Shown here piece by piece: positions 13,001 through 24,083 of a DNA stretch of 64,000 nucleotides. The translations under genes and the position numbers were made by a program. Origin of the DNA: Parus major (taxonomy: Eukaryota > Chordata > Aves > Passeriformes > Paridae); contig NC_031768.1 in the NCBI RefSeq assembly GCF_001522545.3, positions 94,305,669 through 94,369,668 of the forward strand, written 5' to 3'. The notes under the pieces are model-generated. The model was given only the letters and a program-made list of their open reading frames with translations, had not been told where the DNA came from and did not search any database. Each line of letters starts with the position of its first letter. The first letter of the stretch is position 1.

Positions 13001-16000
13001 AGACATTTCCCAAGAAAAGCAAGGCATGTAACAGAACTTTAGAAACTGTAATTACATCTTCTGCCTCCAACCATTCTTTTCCCCACCACCAGAAAGTAAA
13101 TTTAAACTCTGTATTCAGGAAATCAGATCACAGGAACACATTTAAGTGCAAAGCACATTTAAGCATTAGTGCAAATTGTGCCACATACATGGAAATAATT
13201 TCCAATATTAAGACAGATTTTTTTGGTCAAATATGCCATATTATTGAAATCAAGAGGGCTGTAATAAAGCAAATATCAGCAGAAGAGTAGAAGACACATA
13301 AAATAGAGCTTAAAAAGGATCTCAGGACATTTTTTAGCCTACTTCCTCACTATAACTTTACTTAGAACCTTCCAAATTACAATAATTCCAAGTAACTGGT
13401 TCATACAGTCCCAAAAAACTTCTGCAATGACAACTTCACAGTTACCCAGCAGTCTGGAACAGGGCTGAAATACCCTTGTCATTAACAATCTTGCTAATTT
13501 CTAAACTAAATTTATGTTGCTGAAATTGTACTTCAGCATTCTCTTTCCTGTCCCCCTCACTGGACTTTGAAAATTATTTTCTGTGCAACACATATTAGAA
13601 GACAATTATCACGTCTCTTCTCAGTTTTGTTTTCTCCAGATTAAACAAACCCAATTACTCTCCCACTTAATAGCTCAAGTAGTACGACTCTAGATTATTG
13701 TAGAGTCATTTTCCCTCAGCTGAGCTGTTTATAGTGGTGTGACAAGGCAGTGAGCCAAGCCAGACACCAGCCTGGCTTAGGTCTTATCCAAAGTGAGTTA
13801 GTTAGAGTCAGGATTACACTGCTCCTGCTCACATATCTCAGTACAGTCACACACACAGGTGTGCTGCATAAAAGGGAATTCAGAGCAACTGAGACTTCTC
13901 TCTTTGGATTCCTAGAAAACAAATGCCAGGATCTAGTGAAAGAAAAGTAAAGAAAAGGAAGTCCTGAATTCTCTGTGCTGCTGAGGATGCCTAACCAGAA
14001 ATTTCAGCCAAAACTGTCTGGCTTGGAGACCAAAGGGAATATTCAAGTTTATCACTTAATCTTAACTCGTTCTCACTTGCAGATCTGGCTTTCATTCTGA
14101 CTGCATTCAATCATCCAGGAGCAAACTTAAATCTGGCAAGAGGCATGCCTTGTGCACATACAGACATGGACTGCTGAGTAAAGGATCTTCAGCACCATCC
14201 ACTGGACACATTCACTAAAGCTGCAAACGATAGTCTTGTTACTCAAATTTCCTAAACCAAAAATTTGAGCACAGAGAAAGAACCTTGTCTTAAAGTTATT
14301 TCTCCTAGATCAAGTGCTACAATGACATAGAAAAAAAAGAAAAAAAAGAAGAAAATCTACAGCATAAATACTACATGCTCTCCATTTAAATAAATAAAGT
14401 TCAAACAGGAAGCAAAGCACACATCATACTTCAGAAGGAAAAGGATTAGGACCAAAAGCAGGAGAACTACTTCAACAGCACAGAAACAGAACTATTTCCT
14501 CTCCCTGACACTCCCATATGCACTTGCCTTAGCCCACTCCCTAAAGCGAGCTTTGCATCGCATGAAAATTCTCTATGCGTACACCTTACAGCACCTTAAG
14601 CACTGATCTAGTCAGCTGACCCAAAATGTTCTGTTTACAGCTTTTATCTGAGGTTCATAGTTTGTCAAATGCAAGTTTTAGAAAATAAATAAAGTTTAAT
14701 CCTTGATCTAGCTACACATATGATTGAATTTAAAAAGTAAAGGGTCAGTAAGTATTTTCCTTAAATTTAAATTATTCATTCTTTCCTCTCTGGAATTTAT
14801 ATCACAAATTATAAAAAATAAACCAATTTTTAAGTGCAGTATAAGGAGGAAGAGAACTAGATGGGCAGTTTGTTAAATCCTTGCCTGCATCAGAATCACA
14901 TCATTTTGAATTACAAAAAAAAAAACTTGCTTGAAATTAAATCTGATAGCTCAGAAGGCCACATTGCCAATGGTGGTTTTAATGAGCTAGACTAAACTAG
15001 ACTAAACTGAACTCATTAAAGGTCACTAGCTAAACTGATGCAAACTATAGGCCGGAGCACAGGGATATTTCAACACCTAACTTGTCATTGATTTAATAAA
15101 GATGCAAAAAACCTGTAAAAATCTGGGCCCACGAATACCTTCCTGAAGTACACACATGGCTGGTCAATCAACTCCAGACAATACTCCAACCACTTTGTTA
15201 CTGAAGGAATCTCTGGGACGCTTCTCAAAAAGACCCTGAACCAAACAAAACTCTTAGAGATATAATCTCACTTTAGTATGCAAGATTTTACATAAATATT
15301 TTTATCTATTCACCTCAATATACTTAGCAAATGATGGGTAATGTAATTCTTTGTATAGCAGGGAAACAGACACATTTTCTATCATCTCCATAATTACATC
15401 AGCCAGCAGCACTGCCAGTAATAGTCCACCCAAACATTTTATTCACAATACTGTCCTCATCTACCAGGCCATACTGCATGGTCAGAGGCAAACTCTTCCA
15501 ACTCAGTACTCAGAGAAAGCCACGTAACAGTAACACAATTATCCCCTCCAACATCAATTCCTTTCTTAACACAGCATCTTCAGTAACAGAAGCAGAATGC
15601 TTTCTGGTTTGGGGGCAAAGAGTGAATTCTTTTTTTTTGCTTCCTTTCCTACTAACAATATTAATGCTAAAATTTCAGCCTACAATAAAAATGCATGTTA
15701 ATTTCGTTTACTCAACATTTAACGAATAGTTCCAGTCGGGTTTAAGTGAAATACTGGGATGCAATACAAAAGGAAATCTTCGCTGCCATCTAGAGGTAAA
15801 ATCTTGAAGGAACACAGGGGAAGAAAAATGCATCTCATTTTTCCTTACGCACTTTCAAAGCCAAACTCTTTCCTTTCGATGCATTAAAAAAAAAAAAATT
15901 TGAAGTGCTACAAACTGAAACATGCTGATTTTAAAAATAAAAACCCGAAAGAGGTTTTAGACATTCAGACTAGGTATCTCCTCTTTGGTAGTGACCAGTG

Positions 16001-18644
16001 TTAAATGTCTCTGAATGTTAAGTAGCAGGCACAGAAAGTGGAAAATGCAGCCTCTGGCAGCCTGCAACTTACGGCTGCAATCTCCACACATCTTTGTGTT
16101 TAGCAGTCCTTGATGGATGCCCCGAATCAGTAAAAATTCTCTCCAAACCAATTTATATCATCACCTCAAAAACCATCTGTCCCAGTGAGTTTCACAGCTC
16201 ATTGACAAGGGAAAACACTTTTCACATACCTTTAATCCACCCCCAATGGGTGCCCTCTCACGAACACTAGAGAAATGCCCTATTCCCCATAGTGCTACAT
16301 TTCTGTTATTTATTTTTCTCACCACCAGCTATTTTTCAGTCTTGAAAAGGTTTAGTGTTTGTTATTAATCTTCACTCAGAAGACATTTTGTAATTGATAG
16401 TCTTTGCCACCTTTTTTGCATTTTGGCATACCCTTTCTTGAGCTGTTTGGACAAAACTCAGCAAAACATCCACAATATAGGATGGTTTGGATTCACACAC
16501 TAAAAAATGATGGGGTTTGTTCTCTTCTATTATTTTCCTAGTAATTTCTAACCTGCTACCTTTTTGACAACTGCCAGTTGCTGAGCAATGAGGATGATTT
16601 ACATGGATTCCAAGATCTGATCTGTGTTCTGAATCACAATAAATGTCACTACTGTACATGAACTAGTTTTCCCTGCATATATTATTTTTCAATTGTTAAC
16701 ACTGAACTGACACACATTTTTTACTCACTAACATGAATTATTGTCAGCTCTTGCTTCTAATATTCTCCCTGCTATTCCATATGCAAGTAATAGCAAATTT
16801 CAGTACTGTCTTCTTGTGCAGTTTATGAATATGTTGAGTATCAGAGGTGTGAGATTCAGATGCTATCTCCAATATACTATTAAAAACTAGCTCACTGCTC
16901 TGTTACCTATCCACTTGCCACTTATTAACCTTGAGAATTTTCATTGTTTTCCCACAGTTTGCACACAACATCTGCTCTCACAAGATTCTTTTGTTAGAGA
17001 CCACTATCAAGGGATTTTTTTTATAGGTCTTTCCCTCCCACATGGGTCTCATCATTAAACAATCCAATAGCATGTACCTATATAACAATATCTGACTAAC
17101 AGACCTGAATATTTTCCCTGACAAGAAATGTGGATGCTTCCACAAAATTAGAAGCCATGTGGGCAAACGTATTACTTAACTGGCATTTCTACACTTTGAT
17201 CAGTTCATTTTTAAGTCTTCTTTACTCTAAAGTGGCATTGCACCCCTCTAGCATCACCAACAATTTCAGGGGGGGATTGCACATCACTAGCAAGGAATCT
17301 GCAATTCTAAAAAACATCTCCTTCAGAACTCTTAGAAACGTGCTACACTGTTCAGGGAGATTGTTATTATTTTGTCTCTTTGTTATTAAACCTCAATTAA
17401 GCCCAGGCTGATTTTCTTCCTTATTCATGATCCATTAAGCATATCTATGACATGCAAACTTTCCCCAAATTCCTCCATGGTCAATACATGCAATGATCTG
17501 ATGTTGGTTCAGCTTTATTCTATCGAAAACCCCTGTCATACATAATTATATACAGGTAAATGGCAAGCTGTTGATTTGAGACTATTTTTATTTTTTTAAT
17601 CAGCCCAGACAGAACATTATAGCAACTAGGAAGTTTTCTCAAAATCTGCTTTGATCTATCTCATTCTTATTCATAATTAAGTCACCAGAATGCCAACACT
17701 GTTTTCTATTGTCCTCATTTGAACACCATTTCTATTTTATGTTTTTTTTTCAAAAATACATTAAGTGAAGTTCTTTTACCCTTAGCTTGACTGAAAAAGG
17801 TATATAAAAATGCTTGTGATGCAGAAAGGTTTTCTCATGAGTAGCATGTTTAATCCTGGTTTCAGATAATGGTACTTTTCAAACAGTCTTCTTGCCTTTA
17901 CAGTCATTCACCTTTTCGGTGCACGTAATAACTTTTTTAATATTTACATTTTTTGTAATTAAATATGACTGTCATCATTCTAGAGGGAGAGCTGTCTCAC
18001 AATTACATTTTTTTTGTGTACAGTGGTGACTGTCAAAGAATGATCTCTTACAGTAAAGTATGACCTGGGTATTGCCTTCTACTCAGGACTGAATCAAGAT
18101 TTTCTTCTGCATGTGAAGTTTCTCTAATTATTCACCCAGAGAACCCACACAGTTCAAGACTTTGCATTGCATCACTCACTCAGCTCCTAGGGCTGATAGT
18201 CAGCTGACAGATAGGAAACACCTCTTATTTATACTCTGAGTTTCGATCCATTGAGATTCTTTGATATTCACCAATCAAGCAGGTAAATTAAATACAAAGC
18301 TTCTGTCTCATTACCAACAAGATAAGGGAAGCTTGAACAAACAGGTCTGAGAGCATTGCATTCAGGTTTACAAAGTGGAAAAAGCACTAGCAAGCTAAAA
18401 ACACCACTTGTTTCTCCTCCCTAATACATGATTTATTTTCTTGGTTTATTTCCAGATTACCAATACGTTCCGTCGTTCAATTCCAACTCGGATCCCCAAA
18501 CCAAAGCCTGCAAGCACAACCAAAGCACCTGTCAAAATTCCTGCTGGACATCTCAACAAACCACTCCAAGACAGCCCTTCTGGAAAGATACGCATTGTAA
18601 GGACTGTGTCTAAAGCCTGCCTTCAAGGTGGAGGGAGAAGGTAA
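4246..18644 (+). CDS. FILIP1L: FILIP1L, 3' part of gene (two coding exons visible)
   Basis: Filamin-A-interacting protein 1-like, a cytoplasmic coiled-coil protein linked to reduced cell migration and angiogenesis in mammals. The window holds the large exon 4246-6979 and an alternative last exon 18456-18644. The two join in phase 0: the codon before the donor is ACA and the distal exon opens with ATT. The gene is partial at its 5' end, because the N-terminal exons are not in the window. It runs opposite to CMSS1, whose first exon is at 23996-24056 on the minus strand, so this part of FILIP1L lies inside CMSS1 intron 1. The identification rests on long stretches I recognise from the mammalian protein, for example [24 protein letters not shown] and [14 protein letters not shown]. 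The paralogue FILIP1 was considered, but the body of this exon fits FILIP1L better. Confidence 0.92.
4361..4363 (+). other. FILIP1L: Internal start codon for the FILIP1L short isoform
   Basis: This ATG, in the context [10 protein letters not shown], corresponds to the initiator of the shorter human isoform as I recall it. Use in this species is inferred from that homology; the sequence shows only the conserved Met. Confidence 0.5.
7001..7560 (+). other. FILIP1L: Probable 3'UTR of the FILIP1L read-through isoform / start of intron
   Basis: This AT-rich sequence follows the stop at 7000. It would be 3'UTR for the read-through transcript and intron for the spliced one. I find no canonical AATAAA close downstream, so the 3' end of the short transcript is unplaced. 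Confidence 0.4.
7751..7780. repeat. Exact tandem duplication, 2 x 15 bp
   Basis: The 15-base unit atagatttacataca occurs twice back to back with no mismatch. It is a small intronic duplication with no obvious function. Confidence 0.9.
10603..10622. repeat. Perfect 20 bp palindrome
   Basis: The 20 bases agcaccaaagctttggtgct equal their own reverse complement, with a HindIII-like AAGCTT centre. Symmetry stops at both ends (c on the left, c on the right). It could form a hairpin or bind a dimeric factor, or it may be chance within 64 kb. Confidence 0.85.
10696..10748 (+). repeat. Purine-rich tract
   Basis: An almost unbroken A/G run with several GGG and GGGG blocks, ending near gcgaagaga. It is low-complexity intronic sequence, possibly prone to triplex or G-quadruplex structures. 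Confidence 0.7.
13310..13650 (-). mobile_element. Ancient CR1-like LINE relic
   Basis: Read on the minus strand, this resembles the 3' half of old amniote CR1/L3-type LINEs: a 'ttgggtttgttta-tctggagaaaa-aa-actgagaagag' block is followed by a decayed 'agg-ttaga-attagc' block. Divergence is high and the boundaries are soft. RepeatMasker with a deep sauropsid library would settle it. Confidence 0.45.
15955..16660 (-). mobile_element. Ancient CR1/L3-type LINE relic
   Basis: On the minus strand the order of decayed blocks matches the 3' third of old amniote CR1/L3 elements. It starts near 16640 with 'gatcttgga-tc-atgt', continues with 'gcagt-gtcaaaaaggta-cag' and 'ctaggaaaataatagaagagaa', and reaches 'ctgtgaaactca' and the 'gaggctgcatttt' to 'acattcagagacat' tail near 15970. 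No intact reading frame remains. The 95-codon minus frame at 16372-16659 is part of this relic, not a gene. Confidence 0.5.
18456..18644 (+). CDS. FILIP1L: FILIP1L alternative last coding exon
   Basis: The acceptor AG at 18454-18455 follows a T-rich tract. The frame is phase 0 with the donor at 6980, which gives SQIT joined to [17 protein letters not shown]. It adds 62 residues and ends at TAA 18642-18644. The peptide is basic and Ser/Pro-rich, and contains [13 protein letters not shown], then APVKIP and [10 protein letters not shown]. The PTRIP element recalls the C-terminus of the paralogue FILIP1, which supports a genuine ancestral C-terminal exon. TRIP with flanking Lys/Arg/Pro looks like the (S/T)x(I/L)P motif bound by EB1-family microtubule plus-end proteins; that role is inference. 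A possible donor (aag|gtaaat) overlaps the stop codon, so a further downstream exon is not excluded. Confidence 0.75.
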   Translation: MTNTFRRSIPTRIPKPKPASTTKAPVKIPAGHLNKPLQDSPSGKIRIVRTVSKACLQGGGRR

Positions 18645-19114
18645 ATAATTTTCTGTGATCTATGACATTAAAATGGATTTAAGCCACCTGAACCTCAGCA
18701 GCAATTGTTTCCACTGGGGAAAAAACAGAAACCATCCACATGGTCAGCACATCAATGGCCACCAATCACAGGACATCAGGACAGCCAAATTCTTAGGAGC
18801 CAAAGTTAACTGCATGTCTGCAGGGACCATGCTCTGCTCCATTTTTTTCTGCTGCAATTTCAGATTTTGCCACTCACAGTGCAGGAGCACAAGACACAAA
18901 TAAGTTTCTACTATAAATTCAGTTCTGACATGTTCTACAAATAACAATAGTAAGACTATCTCAGTAGATTTATAAAAATATGGTCAATCACATAAAGAGG
19001 GGTTGCAGAAGGTGTCATGTTTTCAAAGTTGGTTTAGCCAAGAAGTGTCTCAGTATGGATATCCTAAGTTCCACATTAAGGGTGGGATGAAGAAAGGCAC
19101 GGAGAAATCTGCTC

Positions 19115-19156
19115 TTGTATATTGAATCTTGTATATTGTATCTTGTGTATTGAATT
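19115..19156. repeat. Degenerate short tandem repeat
   Basis: About three imperfect copies of a 13-15 base unit of the form (t)cttgtatattga. Low-complexity sequence in the predicted FILIP1L 3'UTR. Confidence 0.6.
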
Positions 19157-19652
19157 TAGAGAAATGCAGAGCTCCTTGCTGAGCCAAGCATCACTTTAAA
19201 AGCATGATGTGAAGATAAGCAACCCTTTCCTCAAGGAGTTAACTAGTGTGATTACCTCCACTGCAATTCATGCAGATGTTATATTAGGAAAACAGATGTG
19301 AGACTCAAGATGGACATTGTTTGCATCAGCTGTATAAACTTTCATCATTTGGACTACAGTATTTAGATTTCAGTTCACTTAAACAGTATTTTAGAACTGA
19401 TCAAAATAAGTTATGGCTTACACAGAAGTGTAACATTATTCTTGCATTCCTCCACAATTTTGCCCTTCCTTTCAACTGTTCACATTCACTTAAAATATGT
19501 AACTGGATTCATTGCTCCTGGTGAAGGGGGTATTTTTAACTGAACTCTTTGCACAAGAAATTCTAGTTCATCCATGAGAGAATTTGCATTTTTGCTTTTC
19601 TTAAAGCATAACTTCTTTAAAAGACTTCAAATTCAAGGTTTCCCTTCAGGCA

Positions 19653-19671
19653 ACACACACACACACACACA
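19653..19671. repeat. (CA)n microsatellite
   Basis: A run of about nine CA units. A short dinucleotide tract, potentially polymorphic. Confidence 0.9.
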
Positions 19672-20032
19672 ACAACCTCAAACAAAAAACACAAAAACAT
19701 GAGAAGAGAATCCATGCTTGTTTCCAATTTTCTGAAAAATAGCAATTGTTCTGCAAGAAAATTTCTCACTGCTCTGTAGCACGTTAAGAAAGACTAACAA
19801 AATACTACTACTACAGCAAGGAACTCCCACACAAGAATCCTGTAATATCAGCTAATACTAGTTACTGCTTTAAAATATAAAAATTAATTTATTTCTCTGG
19901 TATTAATGTCTCCCTCATTCTTCTTCCCCTAACAGAGTGCATTCCAACAGTCTAAATGGCTCAACTGATAATACGTGGGAAAACTCCTTACACATAGGTG
20001 TTTCTTTAAGAACTGCCAAATCCTAGTTGCTA

Positions 20033-20038
20033 AATAAA
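20033..20038 (+). terminator. FILIP1L: Candidate poly(A) signal for FILIP1L long isoform
   Basis: Canonical AATAAA (in gctaaataaagc) 1.4 kb after the distal stop, followed within about 50 bases by GT-rich sequence (gctggtggtga). It is the best candidate for the transcript end. Confidence 0.45.
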
Positions 20039-20040
20039 GC

Positions 20041-23000
20041 AAAAGCTGGTGGTGATCACAGTGCCATAGCCAGAACTGCAATCCTTTTGCTGAAGCAAGG
20101 AGAGATTCTGATGCATTCAGTTACCCAATTTTTCCCCTTTCATTTTGCAGCTAAAAGTCTAACTTAACCACTGAGACAGTACAACACATTAGCACTGCTG
20201 TGTGGTTGTTTTTGCAAGAAACCTATGCCTTCCTCAACAGCTTCACAAGAAGTTCTCTAGAAGTACTTAAAAAGAAGCTTTAAAAGATCAGTCTACCAAA
20301 AAATTATTTCAGCTGTGTCCTACAAGACACACCTGCGTTAACACACAGACATTACAGAATGACTGCCACAGTAAAAAGGAAAGGCTTCCCGTTTTATTCA
20401 CTAAATCTTCAGCTATCGTGCTCTGAGGGTCCATATCATGTATGCTCAGACCCCAAAACAGCTCACAGAAGCACACATTGCAATTGCAGAATGAATGTAC
20501 TTGATGTGAAGAAACACAGATTTCAAAAAGCAGCTCTCAGCTTGGCATGCTTATCAGAAAGATCTTCAAGTACTGACCAAGTTCTATTACAAGGAACAGC
20601 AAGTCATTGATGAGTCAAAAAAAAATACAAAAATACAAACCTTTTCATACAGAGTCCAGCAATAGACCTCAGCTCTGATCAAGCAACAGTGCTCCCACTG
20701 AATGCACTACAATGAAGAGTCTGCTTCTCAATAGCTGCAAATCACACATTACAAATTGATGTTACCTAGCACCCTTCAGTACTCAGAAAGAAAGGTGAAA
20801 CCCTGGCAAAAGAAATCAATTCCTGAAAATCCTTTGCTTTAGAGCCCACACAGGACCCCACAAGCACTGCCAGATCATCCTCCGTGGTCCCATATTATAC
20901 TTCTCACCTATTTGTGCTGCTGACATACAAGAGCTCCTGTCTTGCATGACACAATAAATTTCTACCTATGAGAGCCATGCCCATCATAGGTAGATCCTGC
21001 TTAAGGATCTAAAACTGACAAATGGAGATACTACACTCCTATGGGATTAAGGGCGATACAGGAAGCATGGAGAATGAAAGACAAGGAGTGGTTACTAAAA
21101 AGGAGGAAACTGGAAGAATTTCTGAAAAACAGAAGCCCATCCCTCTCCCTCAAACTGACTGGGAGAGGAGGCACGCTGGCTACAGGCAAGATCTGGACAT
21201 TTATAGCTCTGTGAGAATTGCTCTTTTCTGTTCATGGAGGGAAGAGGAGAAAGTTGGTGTCCTTCACCAGTACAAAATAAACTCCTCCAAATTCCTTATT
21301 CCTTCCCTTGTAATTCTGAATGCAATATAAAAATCTCATGAGAGACTGGACAAAGTTGTGACACAAACTGGAAAAAAGGAAGGTAAGGAAGTCCTGCAGT
21401 TGCATGACATGGGACGTGTAACACTAAACTATGCTGCTAAACAGAGAATAATCCCTAACCACTCCCTCCGCAAATCTCATCTCAAAGGCTTGCTGAAGAT
21501 GTTATTAGGCAAGATTCTTTAATTTTTGTCATGTGAAAAGGTAAAAAAAATGGGTAATCTCTTCAGCAATTTCTTCCTTGAGTTTTATGGGCTATTTTTA
21601 CACTTATAAATCACTTGCAGCAGGGTAAACATTCATGACTTGAGGTGAGAGTAATTACCTTTAATCTTTAATATGGACTCTAAAATAATGACTTCCAATG
21701 ATATGGCCAAAAGCAAACTTAGAATTACATATCCATACACTAGAATATATATTTATATATATATTGTGTTTTCATACTCTTTAGGTGGAGCATATGAACA
21801 ATTTTCAAACTCATTTTAAAAGTAGCCTTTTCTAACTACAAGTGGCTAAAATCTAAAACACTTTTGAGAGTTGAGTTCTGATGAATATTCTGTAGGTCAG
21901 AGCTTATTCTAGGGTTAAAGGATGTGGCAAAATACCAGTATTTCAAAAGTACGTTTTGAATTCTGCTTTGCACCTGCAGTTATGGCAGAGATATTTTTAA
22001 ACAGGTCAGCAAATGAGGTTGGATAGTATTTTTTTAACAAAACTTGATGTTTCACAGAAATAAAATTGACCAAGTCTTTCAGAGGTGCTCACTAATGTGC
22101 AGTTATTTTCTTGTATTGCTACCTACATCATACATTGTGAACCCCGAATTCCTCTTTTACGCCAACTGATTTTAAAGCATTTTACAGTATCGATAAGATG
22201 CTGTACAAATTAACCTTTGATTTTACTGTTTTATGTGAAAAATAGCTACACAAAATAAAAGTAAGAGATGTTTTATGTTTACTGATAGCTTGTGTCAACT
22301 TCATCCAAAAGCAGGCTCCATAAAAAGAACCTGCCAACAAGTTTAAAAAGGTGGGCTGCAGACAGCAGAGTACCTGGTTTGCACAATACTCACCTGTAAT
22401 CACTACTTTCAACACACTCAAAGAATGCTCTTGGAGTAAAGTACACAGTATTGGGTTAGACACCTCCAGAGGTTATCTTCCACTTGAATTCTTTTAATAG
22501 CTCAAAAATACCGTTGCAAAAATCCCCCAAGTTTTTCATAACTGGAAAAGTTATCATTCACAGTATCACCTCAAAGTCAGATGGTTCATCCATCATGTCA
22601 AAAGTTTATAATCAAAGTCCTGGCTCTGTATCCAGTTTCAAAACAAAAGCTGACAACTTGTAACAGTCAGCTAACCACCCACCCCAAATGAAAGCTGTGG
22701 TGGCACAATGTGCAGGTAGGCTCTTAAGAAAAATTTCTAATGAAGAACATTTACCACGGGAACTGAGACTGCTTAAGGAACCCACATGAGACTAAAAATA
22801 AAATTAAATGGTCAGAAGCTTAATTAGGTCTTGTGAGCCCTCTTTATTACATACATACAACTTTTATATTGCTTCCTCTCTAACTGTTCTCCAAGTGCCT
22901 TCTCAAAGGAAATAAGCACCAATTATCAAGACACTCAAAATAACTGGAGTCTTTGCAGAGGTGCCGATAACTCCCAGTAATTCCCTACTCCTGCCAATAT

Positions 23001-23770
23001 TGTATTAAAGAAGACATTTTAAAAACAATCAATAAAATAGGCCACTACAAAGTCTAAAGTCATTTTAGTTGCCTACATCTACCTAAATTTTCACGCTAAA
23101 TGTAAGCATTACAGCCAAAGCATTTTACAGCTTGTGGTTTCGAGACACATTGAATAAATACAAGTGTATCAGCCAGGTATCATAACCATCAGGAAAAATA
23201 AGACAAATCAGTCACAGCACCGTACTCCAAGAAGCAACGGCTGGAGAGAACTTTTTAACTCCTGCCCTTTCACAGTAACACATGGCAAGGGTGATGCGAC
23301 ACACCCCAGTGAGCACATGGGTGATGCTTTTCAAGTACCACAGATACTTTTCCCTCCAAAGGCTCTACTATGAATTTACTGTTTCCTAGGCCTTACAAAA
23401 CTGTAAGTAAATTCACGCCGGTAATGGCAAACACAATCACAGACTATTCTGAGGTGGAAGGGACCCACAAGGCTCACACAGTATGCAAAACCCTTTCGTC
23501 AAATAAACTCCTGGGAAAAAAAGACACGTTTGGAAGGTAAATGAATGCAAGGGAGAGCTGAGCCCTGAATTCAAAGCAAGAAATTTTCCCATTCCCCTTG
23601 CCTCGCTTTTCAAACTTGGCGTAAATGTGTTTTTGTTAAGCGGGTTCCTGTTGTTCCCTAGGTATTGGTATTCTGGTTTGCCGCTCCATCGTCTATCCAG
23701 GGCTCAGATCAGAGACTGGACATCACCTCGCTGCAGGGATTCTGCTTACAAGCAAAGCCGCCCTGGGTAG
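20041..23770. other. Sequence between FILIP1L 3' end and CMSS1 exon 1 (CMSS1 intron 1)
   Basis: AT-rich, with no supported exon on either strand. CMSS1 exon 2 was looked for on the minus strand by its conserved motifs (KKKITDVLA, KDYYSSRR) and not found. A small CR1 fragment lies at 23431-23500, and an AT-dinucleotide stretch lies near 21745-21770. Confidence 0.6.
23431..23500 (-). mobile_element. CR1 LINE 3' end fragment
   Basis: The sequence aatcacagactattctgagg, followed by tggaagggacccacaaggctca, is the reverse complement of a typical avian CR1 3' terminus. Only about 70 bp is recognisable, so this is a heavily 5'-truncated copy. Confidence 0.65.
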
Positions 23771-23940
23771 CAAGCAGGGAAAAGCAGGCACGGGGGAAAA
23801 GCGAGAGTGGAAAACCCGGAGAAGTAAATTAAAAGCAGAGAAAGGAAAGGCGGAGAGGGGAAGTGGAAAAAAAAAAAAAAAACCCAAAATCCAACGAAAA
23901 GGAAGGAGAGCAGGAAAGGAGGCGAAGGGGGAGGCTGGCT
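23771..23940 (+). repeat. Strand-asymmetric purine-rich tract beside CMSS1 exon 1
   Basis: About 170 bases rich in A and G on the plus strand (gggaaaagcaggcacggggg, then a 16-base A run, then gcgaagggggagg). It starts about 55 bp downstream of the CMSS1 donor, so the CMSS1 nascent RNA would be C/T-rich here and the antisense strand G-rich. Confidence 0.7.
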
Positions 23941-23995
23941 CTCAGGCAAAATGCTTCAATCCCAGCGTGAGGAGCGCGCTCCAGGAGAGGAGTAC

Positions 23996-24056
23996 CTGGA
24001 GTGCCGCCCGCCCCGGTCTCGGTGTCCCACCACGGCTCCTCCAGCGTGTCCCCCAT
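23996..24056 (-). CDS. CMSS1: CMSS1 first coding exon
   Basis: Homologue of yeast Cms1, a nucleolar protein associated with small-subunit (90S) ribosome assembly. Read on the minus strand, ATG is at 24056-24054 in a good Kozak context (G at -3 and +4). The exon encodes MGDTLEEPWWDTETGAGGTP plus one base, then a donor (CAG|GTACTC) at 23995-23994. The acidic start, the WW pair and the TGAG motif align well with the human N-terminus, which begins MADDLGDEWWENQPTGAG as I recall it. Only 20 residues are in view; all other exons lie beyond a very long intron or outside the window. The start lies inside a CpG island and faces away from TBC1D23, 1.1 kb apart. The partial match is short, but the position next to FILIP1L in antisense makes the call firm. 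Confidence 0.8.
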
Positions 24057-24071
24057 GCCGCCGCCGCCGCC

Positions 24072-24083
24072 GCGCCTGCGCAC
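24072..24083. promoter_or_regulatory. NRF1-like site upstream of CMSS1
   Basis: GCGCCTGCGCAC resembles the NRF1 consensus GCGCATGCGCA with one clear mismatch in the core. It lies about 16-27 bp upstream of the CMSS1 ATG, a position typical for this factor in CpG promoters. Confidence 0.35.

Larger units (their letters stand above)
7561..18455 (+). other. FILIP1L: FILIP1L intron between large and distal last exon
   Basis: About 11 kb of AT-rich intron, also antisense to CMSS1 intron 1. The open frames in it are short and unlike any protein I know. Recognisable content is listed separately: an exact 15 bp tandem duplication at 7751, a 20 bp palindrome at 10603, a purine tract near 10700, and decayed LINE relics at about 13310-13650 and 15955-16660 (minus). 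Nothing else stood out. Confidence 0.6.
18645..20040 (+). other. FILIP1L: Probable 3'UTR of the long FILIP1L isoform
   Basis: Non-coding sequence between the distal stop codon and the first good AATAAA, at 20033. It contains a short CA microsatellite. The 3' end is predicted from the signal only. Confidence 0.45.

Noticed and set aside
16372..16659. 95-codon minus-strand frame
   Set aside because: Falls in a decayed LINE segment; no recognisable protein family.
18428..18613. 61-codon frame overlapping the FILIP1L distal exon
   Set aside because: Shadow frame; the phase-0 frame that joins the 6979 donor is the supported one.
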